DNA of 64,000 bases from Bizionia sp. (GCA_020631395.1 JAHDHI010000011.1:16879-80878); one strand, 5' to 3'. Positions 8,893 to 17,360 are shown, counted from the stretch's first letter. The notes: a model not told the origin generated them from the sequence alone. Made by a program: numbers and translations.

Positions 8893-9744
8893 TTGAATAT
8901 TTACATTGTCATTCCTGCCCACAACGAAGAAACATCTATTGGTCTTACATTGGAGTCTTTAACTTCTCAAACATTACTGCCAAAACAAGTTGTCGTAGTG
9001 AATGACAATTCTACCGATGCAACACAATCCATCATTGAGTCTTTTGTCAAAACCCATGACTGGATTTCGATTGTAAATATGACCTCGTCCAACAAGCACT
9101 TGCCTGGCACGAAAATCATAAATGCATTCTACAAGGGTTATGACACATTAGATGAGAACTATGATGCCATTTGTAAATTCGATGCCGACTTGATTTTTCC
9201 TCCAAATTATCTAGAGGTATTAAGCAATCATTTTGGAAATGACAAAAAAACCGGAATGGCAGCTGGTTACTGCTATATAGAACAAAATAATGACTGGGTA
9301 TTGGAATCCATTACAGGAAAAGATCATATTAGAGGAGCGCTGAAAATGTATAGCAAACAATGTTTCCAAGATATAGGTAAACTAAAAAGATCAATGGGCT
9401 GGGACACCATTGATGAGCTTTTGGCAAAATACCATGGCTGGAAACTTCATTTAGACAAAACACTGAAGGTAAAACATTTGAAACCTACTGGAGCAAGTTA
9501 TAACAAGACGGCAAAATACTATCAAGGCGAGGCCATGTACAAGATGCGGTATGGTTTTCCCTTGACCTTCTTGTCTGCCTTGAAAATGGGCTTGAAAAAG
9601 AGAAGTTTGTCCTATTTCATAGACTACATTGTTGGTTACTTCAAGGCTGTTATTAAAAAACCAGAACGATTGGTAACCAAAGACCAAGGAAATTTCATAA
9701 GAAATTTAAGATGGCAAGGCATCTTAAAGAAGATAAAAGGGTGA
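8893..9744 (+). CDS. Glycosyltransferase family 2
   Basis: 283 residues with a GT-A fold: VIPAHNEETSIGLTLESLTSQTLLP at the N-terminus, VVVNDNSTDAT, and the DAD metal/nucleotide-sugar motif (CKFDADLIFP) near residue 98. The later RGALKMYSK and GWDTIDELLA stretches match the acceptor region of poly-prenyl or surface-glycan GT2 enzymes. The start codon is TTG at 8893, placed by homology of the first residues and by the promoter just upstream. Likely transfers a sugar from a nucleotide donor at the membrane; acceptor unknown. Confidence 0.88.
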   Translation: MNIYIVIPAHNEETSIGLTLESLTSQTLLPKQVVVVNDNSTDATQSIIESFVKTHDWISIVNMTSSNKHLPGTKIINAFYKGYDTLDENYDAICKFDADLIFPPNYLEVLSNHFGNDKKTGMAAGYCYIEQNNDWVLESITGKDHIRGALKMYSKQCFQDIGKLKRSMGWDTIDELLAKYHGWKLHLDKTLKVKHLKPTGASYNKTAKYYQGEAMYKMRYGFPLTFLSALKMGLKKRSLSYFIDYIVGYFKAVIKKPERLVTKDQGNFIRNLRWQGILKKIKG

Positions 9745-9784
9745 TTGTATTTTATGGTCTTTCCAAATCAAAAGGCATCTCTCA

Positions 9785-10591
9785 TCAAAAACTCCAGTCC
9801 CTATAACTACTCGATGCTTCAAGCTTGTTTTCCTTTATATCCTCCAATTCTGGAAAAAAGTCTATTCCCGTTAATTCTTCCACCTCATCGACAGATACCA
9901 CAAATTCATAAAGCGGTTTGCCGGAATCTTCATGAGGCATCAAGAAGGCCAACATCTTCGTTTTGCTAGAGTTATTGTCTATAATCACTTTGTAAAACTG
10001 ATTCGGGACTGAAACTTTTTCTTCCCCTATTGTTTTCAACCCTTTTTTCAAAACACCTCCAGAGACCACAAAAACACCATCATACTTACTCGCCCAATAT
10101 CTTGTTTTTTGCTCCAATCTATTCCATATCCCTGCATTGAAACTATGCGTTTGTGGACTTATATTGCTAGTCAAAAAGGTTTCATCATGCGCAGCCTTAC
10201 TATATTTCCTGTCTCCTGCAGGGCATAGGTGCCCACGATCGTAGCCCGACTTCTTATAGTTTTTCCAATGCGCGGCTTTGGTTTTCACCATCTTGTCCAC
10301 TTCAAAATAAGGGCGTTTGAAATTGGTATTGCTCAAATGTGATTTCTTTAGTTCGTATGCCACCCATTCGGCTTGCTCGTGCTGCTCACTATAACTCAAG
10401 GAATAGCCTTCGTGGTGTACAATTTGATTGGTAGTGCTAGTAGGCAAGAAGTATTCATTGGTATCTTCCTTTGTCGAGGCTCCTTGATTTACAACTTGTT
10501 CTGCTTTTCCTTTTTCAGAATATAAGTCATACGAGTATATGGCAATTAGAATAACCGCTGAGAGAATCGAATATACTGTTTTTCTTGACAT
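9785..10591 (-). CDS. Membrane-anchored DNA/RNA non-specific endonuclease
   Basis: 268-residue NucA/NUC1-type beta-beta-alpha-Me nuclease. The active-site motif DRGH is in YDRGHLCPAGDRKYS near residue 115, with the metal-binding Asn in SNISPQTHSFNAGIWNRLE, all intact. Residues 7-21 form one hydrophobic segment that would export or anchor it, placing the nuclease outside the cytosol. It is the last gene of a minus-strand string: three bases separate it from the TPR protein, which overlaps the sigma factor by four bases. The shared operon with a sigma factor and the nearby CHAT gene are unusual for a simple scavenging nuclease. Confidence 0.9.
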   Translation of the reverse strand: MSRKTVYSILSAVILIAIYSYDLYSEKGKAEQVVNQGASTKEDTNEYFLPTSTTNQIVHHEGYSLSYSEQHEQAEWVAYELKKSHLSNTNFKRPYFEVDKMVKTKAAHWKNYKKSGYDRGHLCPAGDRKYSKAAHDETFLTSNISPQTHSFNAGIWNRLEQKTRYWASKYDGVFVVSGGVLKKGLKTIGEEKVSVPNQFYKVIIDNNSSKTKMLAFLMPHEDSGKPLYEFVVSVDEVEELTGIDFFPELEDIKENKLEASSSYRDWSF

Positions 10592-10594
10592 TGA

Positions 10595-11419
10595 TTATTT
10601 TATCTTTTCTAGCACTTCTATGGCCTTTTCATAATTGTAGTTGGCCGTATTGGCAACAATCTTCTCAAATAGGTCAACGGCATTGACCTTGTCATCCATC
10701 TTTAAATAGGCAAGTCCTTTATACCAATAGCCCTTGGAGGCATCTATACTATTGCTTTCAATCAATTTTTGGAAACTCGACAAGGCTTCATCATATTCAT
10801 TGAGTTCCAATTGAGAAAGCCCTAGATATAAAACGGCATGTGCATTGAAATCCTCCATATTCGATATAGCTTCGTTGAGATGCTCTTTTGCAACTTTGTA
10901 ATCCCCTCTTTCGAAAGCTCTTTCTCCATTTACCAATGCCTCATTCTCCGAATGCCCCCTTTCTATCAATGAAGGCAATTCATTCCAACTGTCATATAGT
11001 GAATACACCTCGCTGTTTGTCTTCTTTCCATCATTGAGAAAGAAGCTTATGAGTAGAGCTATTGATGCTGCCACTGCTATAGCATAGTAAAATTTGGATC
11101 TAATTGCTTTCTTCTCATCAATTTCTTCTTCTTTCAAATAGATTTCACCAGCTTCTCTAATTGCTCTTTTTGAGGTTTCAACTTCATTGCTTTCAAATAG
11201 AGATTCCAATTCGTTTAACTTAGAATTCTCTTTTGAATCCTCTATGGAAGCCCAACCCTGTTCACCATATTGCAAACGCATCTGTTTGTTGACTTCAATG
11301 TATTCCAACAGGTTTTCATTGGTACTCATCAGGTTTTCAAATGTCTTGAATTCCTCAACATCCATATTACCATCCAGATATCGTTCTACTTGTTCTTGTA
11401 TGTCTTCAGAAAAACTCAT
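10595..11419 (-). CDS. Membrane TPR protein, probable anti-sigma partner
   Basis: 274 residues: an acidic soluble N-terminal part (1-105), one membrane segment near 109-127 (YYAIAVAASIALLISFFL), then TPR-like helices from about 160 onward (YKVAKEHLNEAISN, AHAVLYLGLSQLELNEYDEALSSFQKL, GYWYKGLAYLKMDDKVNAVDLFEKI). The ATG overlaps the sigma factor stop by four bases, the usual arrangement for a sigma/anti-sigma pair, with the N-terminal part facing the cytosol and the TPRs outside. TPR fold is clear; the anti-sigma role is inference. Confidence 0.8.
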   Translation of the reverse strand: MSFSEDIQEQVERYLDGNMDVEEFKTFENLMSTNENLLEYIEVNKQMRLQYGEQGWASIEDSKENSKLNELESLFESNEVETSKRAIREAGEIYLKEEEIDEKKAIRSKFYYAIAVAASIALLISFFLNDGKKTNSEVYSLYDSWNELPSLIERGHSENEALVNGERAFERGDYKVAKEHLNEAISNMEDFNAHAVLYLGLSQLELNEYDEALSSFQKLIESNSIDASKGYWYKGLAYLKMDDKVNAVDLFEKIVANTANYNYEKAIEVLEKIK

Positions 11420-11985
11420 AGCTGTTTCAATTCTTTAAATCTAAAATCCTGCTGTAGCATTTCAGTCAGTTTGGTCTTACATTTAAAAACCCGCTGCCTT
11501 ACTACTGTTTCACTATTATAATCCAATTCTTCCGCTATTTTTTTGTATGGCATCTTCTTGAAAAAACGCTTTAAGATTTGTTTGCAATTCTCAGAGATCA
11601 ATTCCAATTTCTCTTGAAAAAACTCCCATCGTTCTTGTTCTAAAATGGACAATGCCAAATCTCGTGTTTCACTTCTTAGTTCAATTACACCTTCACTTGT
11701 TACCTCTTTCCTTGCCTTATTTAATTCTCTACGCCACAAATTTTTACAACAGGTAAACAAATAGGCGTCAAAATTGGATTTGATTTCAAATGGTTCTTTC
11801 CTATACCTCACCGTCAATTGCAATAGCGCCTTTTGAAAAATATCTTCAGCATCTGCTTGCTGTCCTTTGTTTTGTATGACAAATCGCTTTACATTTGGAA
11901 AATTATTTATATATATTTCTTTAATAACCAGAAAATCATTGTTTAACAACGCATTTAAATATAGGGAGTTATCTTTCATTGTCAT
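11416..11985 (-). CDS. ECF-type RNA polymerase sigma factor
   Basis: About 190 residues with sigma region 2 (ADAEDIFQKALLQLTVRYRK, NFDAYLFTCCKNLWRRELNK) and region 4 (CKQILKRFFKKMPYKKIAEEL then a helix-turn-helix through NSETVVRQRVFKCK). The frame is open to a TTG at 12012, but a CAAATATA (12010-12017, the -7 box TATATTTG on this strand) overlaps that position, so the ATG at 11985 or 11979 is the more likely start. It heads the sigma-TPR-nuclease operon and is divergent from the lipoprotein/CHAT genes, which it may control. Confidence 0.9.
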   Translation of the reverse strand: MTMKDNSLYLNALLNNDFLVIKEIYINNFPNVKRFVIQNKGQQADAEDIFQKALLQLTVRYRKEPFEIKSNFDAYLFTCCKNLWRRELNKARKEVTSEGVIELRSETRDLALSILEQERWEFFQEKLELISENCKQILKRFFKKMPYKKIAEELDYNSETVVRQRVFKCKTKLTEMLQQDFRFKELKQL

Positions 11986-12009
11986 TAAAAGAGGTTCGTT
12001 CTTGTCCAG

Positions 12010-12017
12010 CAAATATA
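12010..12017 (-). promoter_or_regulatory. -7 box for the sigma-TPR-nuclease operon
   Basis: Read on the minus strand this is TATATTTG, a perfect TAnnTTTG. No TTG at the ideal -33 distance is visible, so an alternative sigma factor, perhaps the encoded one, may recognise it. It argues against a TTG start codon at 12012. Confidence 0.5.
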
Positions 12018-12168
12018 AATATTTGTAAACTATCCTTTACATAAATGTCATTTAATGCAAAATCAAAGAATGCAATTGATGGGTTCTTTCAATCCATTGT
12101 TTCTTTTTTTGAATGCACGGGGTAACATTCACAAGTTTTTGGGAACAGAGAGTAAAACAACAAACATT

Positions 12169-12609
12169 ATGAAGACAAAAACATTGAAACTGATCTTAGC
12201 TGTAGTAGCTTTAGCATTTATCGGGTGTACTACCGACAAGGATTCCTCAAGCGAGGCAACACCAAAAAACAAGATCATCTTCTTAGAATCGAACACCCAA
12301 AAAATGGGAATGATTGGAGAAAACACAACAGCATATTTGGTAACCTATGAAAATCCCAACATTACTTATGGCGAAAAGCAAGACACTAAAAACAAGTACG
12401 TTGACTATCTAGGATTGTTTGCTTACGACACAACGAATAGCAACCACATTGAAATTTGGTATATCGATGACTTGGTAAACATACCTGACGAATGTCTTGA
12501 TGGCTGTTCGATAAACGGCTATATCTACCCTGCTCTTTGCGGTGGCTGTGGAAAAGATGACGCCATAGAAGCAGATGAAGTGATTAATGAAGCTGCCCCT
12601 ATTGATTAA
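12169..12609 (+). CDS. Cys-rich lipoprotein of unknown function
   Basis: 146 residues from the ATG at 12169; the frame is open further upstream but only this start gives a signal peptide: MKTKTLKLILAVVALAFIGC, a lipobox with Cys20, followed by TTDKDSSSE, a typical lipoprotein spacer. The rest has no recognised domain. Near the C-terminus four cysteines cluster (CLDGC, then CGGC). It is divergent from the ECF sigma operon and 67 bases ahead of the CHAT gene. Probably an envelope component of the same module; no function can be assigned. Confidence 0.75.
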   Translation: MKTKTLKLILAVVALAFIGCTTDKDSSSEATPKNKIIFLESNTQKMGMIGENTTAYLVTYENPNITYGEKQDTKNKYVDYLGLFAYDTTNSNHIEIWYIDDLVNIPDECLDGCSINGYIYPALCGGCGKDDAIEADEVINEAAPID

Positions 12610-12676
12610 CTCCTAACGTATAAAAATAGATATCTTTACAAGGTTATTTCTAATTAATTTTGTTAACAGATACTCT

Positions 12677-15346
12677 ATGCAAAAGAACATCTTACTCCTT
12701 TTTTCAATCTTCCTTTATTTGAACAGCTATGCGCAAATGAAGGAAGATTTGTATTTTAATGCCAAAGACAGCCTACTAAAAACATACAAGAAAAAAGGCC
12801 AATTGGACAGTCTTGCCATAAAGGCTCATAAGTTCACATTGGATTTCAACAAGAAAAGAGAATACCAAAAAGCCCTTTTCTTTGCAAAGAAGGAAGTAAA
12901 CTGTAAAAATGTCTTGAGCGATAGCCTTTACAAGAATGCCTTATACAACCTAGGCTTCTTCTATTACAAGACAAACCAATATTACAAATCCAATGTCGTT
13001 TTCAAAAAAGTAATAGATAGTTTTAAAACGGATAATAAGACCTATCAATCCTATTGTTCCATTGGGAGAAATTTCAATCATATAGGGGATTATTATCAAG
13101 CCATCAGTTACTACAAAAAAGGATTGAAGAAAGGAAACTCATTTAGTCCCAGAAATTTTTTCACTAATTATGTCAATCTCTCCATAGTATATCAAAATAC
13201 TAATACCAAAGAAGGGTTGAAACAAAAGTTATCATTACTACGAAAGGCAGATTCCATATCTAGAGTCACAACATTGAGTTATTCCAATTATCGTTCCTTG
13301 TATAATAATTATGGTTTGTTGTACAAGCACGATCTAATGTTCGATTTCAAAAAAGCCAAACATTACAATGAGAAGCTGATTGAAATGGCAAAAACACGAA
13401 AAGACACATCTACACTCATTAGTACTTACAATAATTTGGGGAGTCTATACAATGTGCAAAAAAACGACAGTGCCTATCTTTTCATCAACAAAGGCTTGAA
13501 AATGACGTCTCCCAAGTCCAAAATATTCTCAAAGCTCCAAAACAATCTAGCCGAGTATTTTTATATTAAAGGGAATGTCATCGAAGCTCTTAAACACCTG
13601 CATTTGGGTTTGCAATCTACAATCCCCTTTCCTATTGATTCTTCTCATCTATATGTACCTCCATTAGATTTCTTTTCTCTTTCCAACAATAAAATGCAAG
13701 CTTTTTTTACACTAAAAGACAAAGTAGATTACATTTTGAGTGACAATGCTGCCAACACAAGCAACAAACTGGTTTCCGTTGCCTTGGAGAACATCATTTT
13801 GGCCGATAAACTTTTGGATGCCATCAAACAAGAAAGTCTCGAAACCAATTCCAAGCTATTTTGGCAAGAAGAAGCCTCCGAGTTATACCTTTTTGCTGTA
13901 AATGCATGTCATAGAATGGACAAACCCGAACAAGCCTTTTATTTCATGGAAAAGAACAAGGCCATTCTTTTGTTGGAAAACATAAATGAGAACGAAATGA
14001 AAATCCTCAACAACGTTCCTGCTGTTTTTTTAGAAAAAGAATTAGAATTGAAATACAACATTCACAATCTTGAAAACGAATTAAACTCCTCAAAAGGCAA
14101 AAAGAACGATTTGGAGAACAAATACCATAGCCTCAAGATTGACTATAAAAACCTGATTGAATCCTTAAAAAAAGAATACCCACAATATTATGACTACAAA
14201 ACAAAGGCATACACTCTAAATTTAGAGGAGACAAAAAACAGAATAGATGAAAACACACTTCTCATCGAATATATTCTTAATGATAAGAATGGTTATCTTC
14301 TAATGGTCTCTAAAGATGAAACCTCAATTCACAAAATAGATTCTGCATCAGATTTAAATCTTAAAATTGAAGTCTATTTAAATTTAGTGTCAAAACCACT
14401 TAAAACAAAAACTGATTTAGAAAACTACACCAATCTTTCCAAAGAATTGCACTCCATTTTACTTCCTTTTTTAAAGGATCAAATTGAAAAAGGCAAGACT
14501 AAATTGTTAATCATACCGGATCACAAATTACAGTATATCCCGTTTGAAACATTGAAACGAGATAACGAAAACAATTCTCTATTGATTGAAGATTTCGACG
14601 TCTCCTATGCTTATTCGTATTCGTTTCTTGAAAAAAACAAGGCCATCAACAGGAAAGCCAATGATGATTTCATAGGTTTTGCTCCCTTTGAATTCGAATA
14701 TGACAACTTACAAACCTTGACACGAAGCAAAACCGAAATCAATACCATTGAAGATATTATACATGGTGAGGCATTAATTGGCAATGCTGCCTCCAAGCAA
14801 AATTTTCTTTCCAAAATAAAAGACTATAAGATTATCCACTTGTCTACCCATGCCAATGCAAACGATACAATATCTCCTTGGATCGCATTCAAAGACGAAA
14901 AGCTATTTCTAAGTGAATTGTACACAGTAAAAAACCAAGCAGAATTGGTAGTTTTGAGCGCATGTAAAAGCTCATTGGGAAAGATGAACAACGGAGAAGG
15001 TGTATTTAGCCTTGCTCGAGGTTTCTTCCATTCTGGGTCCAATAGTGTCATTTCCTCTTTATGGAATGCCAATGACAAATCCAATGAAGAAATCTCCTCT
15101 TCCTTCTACAAGTACTTGAAAAAAGGAGAACCTAAAAGCAATGCGCTTAGGCTTGCCAAGCTCGATTACTTGAAAACTCACTCCTTGAGTGAAATCTCTC
15201 CTTATTATTGGTCTTCTTTGGTTTTGGTAGGAGACGATTCCTCAATCCCCCTATACTCGCATAACCATTTATTTTTCATAGCTTTAACCATCACCTTACT
15301 TTTAGCTCTACTATTTTATTTGAAAAAAAGAAAAACTTCAGGGTAA
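12677..15346 (+). CDS. TPR-CHAT (caspase-like) protein, exported and membrane-anchored
   Basis: 889 residues. Signal peptide 1-19 (ending NSYAQ), about ten TPR-like helical pairs up to residue 430, a coiled-coil near 450-500, then a CHAT domain from about 510 to 860 and a C-terminal membrane segment (FFIALTITLLLALLFYL) with a basic tail. The caspase dyad is present: His725 in IHLSTHA and Cys763 in VVLSACKSS. A -7-like TAATTTTG lies at 12655-12662. CHAT proteins are cysteine peptidases, some acting in cell death or defence. Signal peptide plus C-terminal anchor place the protease on the periplasmic face. Substrate unknown. Confidence 0.9.
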   Translation: MQKNILLLFSIFLYLNSYAQMKEDLYFNAKDSLLKTYKKKGQLDSLAIKAHKFTLDFNKKREYQKALFFAKKEVNCKNVLSDSLYKNALYNLGFFYYKTNQYYKSNVVFKKVIDSFKTDNKTYQSYCSIGRNFNHIGDYYQAISYYKKGLKKGNSFSPRNFFTNYVNLSIVYQNTNTKEGLKQKLSLLRKADSISRVTTLSYSNYRSLYNNYGLLYKHDLMFDFKKAKHYNEKLIEMAKTRKDTSTLISTYNNLGSLYNVQKNDSAYLFINKGLKMTSPKSKIFSKLQNNLAEYFYIKGNVIEALKHLHLGLQSTIPFPIDSSHLYVPPLDFFSLSNNKMQAFFTLKDKVDYILSDNAANTSNKLVSVALENIILADKLLDAIKQESLETNSKLFWQEEASELYLFAVNACHRMDKPEQAFYFMEKNKAILLLENINENEMKILNNVPAVFLEKELELKYNIHNLENELNSSKGKKNDLENKYHSLKIDYKNLIESLKKEYPQYYDYKTKAYTLNLEETKNRIDENTLLIEYILNDKNGYLLMVSKDETSIHKIDSASDLNLKIEVYLNLVSKPLKTKTDLENYTNLSKELHSILLPFLKDQIEKGKTKLLIIPDHKLQYIPFETLKRDNENNSLLIEDFDVSYAYSYSFLEKNKAINRKANDDFIGFAPFEFEYDNLQTLTRSKTEINTIEDIIHGEALIGNAASKQNFLSKIKDYKIIHLSTHANANDTISPWIAFKDEKLFLSELYTVKNQAELVVLSACKSSLGKMNNGEGVFSLARGFFHSGSNSVISSLWNANDKSNEEISSSFYKYLKKGEPKSNALRLAKLDYLKTHSLSEISPYYWSSLVLVGDDSSIPLYSHNHLFFIALTITLLLALLFYLKKRKTSG

Positions 15347-15398
15347 CATCTAAAAGAATAATGTAACAAAGGGGAAACAACCTATTCATTGCATTATT

Positions 15399-17021
15399 TT
15401 GAAAGACACATTAACATACCTAATTAACGCTCTCCTCGAGCAAAACAAAATTAGAATTGACAAAGAAGAATTCGCTTTTCAAATTAAAAGTCATCCTTCT
15501 TTCCCAAGTTTACACTCCATTACTGGAGTTTTGGATCACTTCAACATAGAAAACTTGGCAATGCAGATCCCTTTAAACGAGGAAACCTTGTCTCAATTGC
15601 CTCCTACTTTTTTAGCTCAAATTAAAAAGGGCAACGACACTTCCATTGTGCTGGTTACAAACAAAGGATTAAAGTACAAGATAATTTTCAACGGCAAGGA
15701 ACAAGAAACCATATCCTTGAAAACCTTCTTGGCTCAATTTACGGGAGTAATGGTAGCTGTTGACAATATAGATAGCTCAACTCTTAAGCCCGTAAAAGGC
15801 AAGAATTACCTTAAACCACTTTCCTTAATTGCGATTGCCTTGTTTGCTGTCTTATTCTTTACCTCTGGAATGGATAAAATTGCCATTGCCCAATTCGTAC
15901 TTTCCATAGCTGGGGTAGCTATAAGTTTCTTGGTAATACAACACGACTTGGGAGTAGATTCCAAAATTATGAACAGCATATGTTCACAAGAAAGCAAAGT
16001 CACCAATTGCAATGCTGTACTGAACTCCAAGGGAGCAACACTTTTCAAAGGGCTTAAACTTGGGGATGCAAGTGCCATTTACTTTATGTCCACAAGTATC
16101 TCTTGGCTATTGGTGAGTCTATCAAAAACACAATACACCCCTTTGTTAGTTATAAGTGCATTGGCTACCCCAATGATCATCTATTCCATTTACTATCAAA
16201 TTGCCGTTGCGAAAAGTTGGTGTTCACTATGCCTTGGCATTGTCTCAATTCTAATCCTTCAAGCCATTATAGCTTTCTTTCCTTCTTTAGATGCCTTTAA
16301 ATTCCCCTTGTCTGGCACCAGTATGCTTTTAATGGGTTTCAGCTTCTTTTCCGTAGCTGCGATTTGGCTATTTGTCATCTCCAAACTGAAAAAAGAACAA
16401 GAATTCAATGCATTGAAAATTGAAGCAACGAAATTCAAAAGAAATTTTGAGTTGTTCAACACCTTGTTAGAGACGTCAAAATCTATAGAAACGACATTGT
16501 CCAATACTTCAGAGATCATTTTTGGAAATTCCAAAGCTCCTCTAAACATAACGGTAATTACCAATCCATTTTGCGGCTATTGCAAAGTTGTTCATAATTT
16601 AATGGAAGACATATTGAAAAAACATCATCAAAAAGTAAGCATCACCATTAGATTTAACATAAGCCTCTCCCAAAAAGACAGCGACACTGTAAAAATAGCG
16701 AGTAGGCTATTGGAAATCTACCATGAAGATGGTGAAGCTGAGTGTATGAAGGCAATGTCTGACATATACAATGACAACAATGCTAGTACTTGGTTAAAGC
16801 AGTGGAAGTCTTCTAAAAAACCTGAACTCTACATAGACATCTTGGAACATGAAAAAGAATGGTGCAACAAAAACAACATCAACTTCACTCCAGAGCTGTT
16901 AATAAATGGAAAGGCTTTTCCGCAAGCCTACAATCGTAGTGACCTATCCTACTTCATTGAAGATTTGTATGAATTTGCCATCGAAACTTCCAGTACCTCT
17001 CAATTTAAACAACACATATAA
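15399..17021 (+). CDS. C39-like / VKOR / thioredoxin fusion, disulfide-forming
   Basis: 540 residues in three parts. Residues 1-130 resemble a C39 peptidase domain (HPSFPSLHSITGVLDHF, LPPTFLAQI) without the catalytic cysteine. Residues 140-325 form a four- to five-helix vitamin K epoxide reductase domain with the loop cysteines (ICSQESKVTNC) and the quinone-site WCSLC. From about 370 a DsbA/thioredoxin-like domain carries NPFCGYCK. It should oxidise thiols in the periplasm using quinone. The start is a TTG at 15399. It lies 84 bases before the first six-Cys precursor, so disulfide formation in the peptides is the natural role. Domain calls are firm; substrate is inference. Confidence 0.88.
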   Translation: MKDTLTYLINALLEQNKIRIDKEEFAFQIKSHPSFPSLHSITGVLDHFNIENLAMQIPLNEETLSQLPPTFLAQIKKGNDTSIVLVTNKGLKYKIIFNGKEQETISLKTFLAQFTGVMVAVDNIDSSTLKPVKGKNYLKPLSLIAIALFAVLFFTSGMDKIAIAQFVLSIAGVAISFLVIQHDLGVDSKIMNSICSQESKVTNCNAVLNSKGATLFKGLKLGDASAIYFMSTSISWLLVSLSKTQYTPLLVISALATPMIIYSIYYQIAVAKSWCSLCLGIVSILILQAIIAFFPSLDAFKFPLSGTSMLLMGFSFFSVAAIWLFVISKLKKEQEFNALKIEATKFKRNFELFNTLLETSKSIETTLSNTSEIIFGNSKAPLNITVITNPFCGYCKVVHNLMEDILKKHHQKVSITIRFNISLSQKDSDTVKIASRLLEIYHEDGEAECMKAMSDIYNDNNASTWLKQWKSSKKPELYIDILEHEKEWCNKNNINFTPELLINGKAFPQAYNRSDLSYFIEDLYEFAIETSSTSQFKQHI

Positions 17022-17028
17022 AAATATC

Positions 17029-17080
17029 CCTCGCGAGGAGTTAGACACAAACTGTGAGTGTCTTTAAATGATCACAAAGT
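17029..17080 (+). promoter_or_regulatory. Leader element copy 1: palindrome plus putative H-type pseudoknot
   Basis: CCTCGCGAGG palindrome (17029-17038), then stem 1 AGACAC/GTGTCT (17043-17048 with 17058-17063). The loop contains TGTGA (17053-17057), complementary to TCACA at 17072-17076 beyond the stem. Copies 2 and 3 have CCTTGA and TCAAGG at these places, so both sides changed together. The element ends about 30 bases before the first precursor gene. Confidence 0.65.
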
Positions 17081-17105
17081 AATATAACTCATAAATAATT
17101 TAATC

Positions 17106-17291
17106 ATGAAACATTTAAAAAATTTAGGAAAAAGTTTAAACAAAGTTGAACAGAAATCAATTAACGGAGGGGGGCGACAATTTTGTGAATCTCACAAAGA
17201 TTGTCCAGGAGGACAAGGATGCTGTGCAATGGCTTTTTGCGTTACAGACGAATACTATAGCAACAACCCTCATTGCTCGTCTAGTTTCTAG
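17106..17291 (+). CDS. Double-glycine precursor peptide 1, knottin-like core
   Basis: 61 residues. Leader 1-22 is the Bacteroidota natural-product type (LNKVEQKSINGG), expected to be cut after Gly22 by the C39 exporter encoded next. The 39-residue core has six cysteines spaced C-x5-C-x5-CC-x4-C-x11-C, within the consensus of inhibitor cystine knots. No lanthionine or other modification enzyme is nearby, while a VKOR-thioredoxin fusion is immediately upstream, favouring three disulfides. Preceded by leader element copy 1 and followed by a hairpin before the exporter. Precursor identity is well supported; the knot fold is predicted from spacing only. Confidence 0.88.
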   Translation: MKHLKNLGKSLNKVEQKSINGGGRQFCESHKDCPGGQGCCAMAFCVTDEYYSNNPHCSSSF

Positions 17292-17312
17292 CAAATCGCA
17301 ACGGTAATTTTT

Positions 17313-17340
17313 CAACTGGGAACTAACACTTCCCAGTTTT
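17313..17340 (+). terminator. Hairpin between precursor 1 and exporter
   Basis: Nine-bp stem AACTGGGAA/TTCCCAGTT (17313-17321 with 17329-17337), seven-base loop, then TTTAAC. A weak terminator here would keep precursor transcripts more abundant than exporter transcripts. Confidence 0.6.
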
Positions 17341-17360
17341 AACTTCTAAAAAGAAAATAC

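Noticed and set aside
12055..12168. Upstream extension of the lipoprotein gene
   Set aside because: It would bury the signal peptide and lipobox behind 38 unrelated residues.
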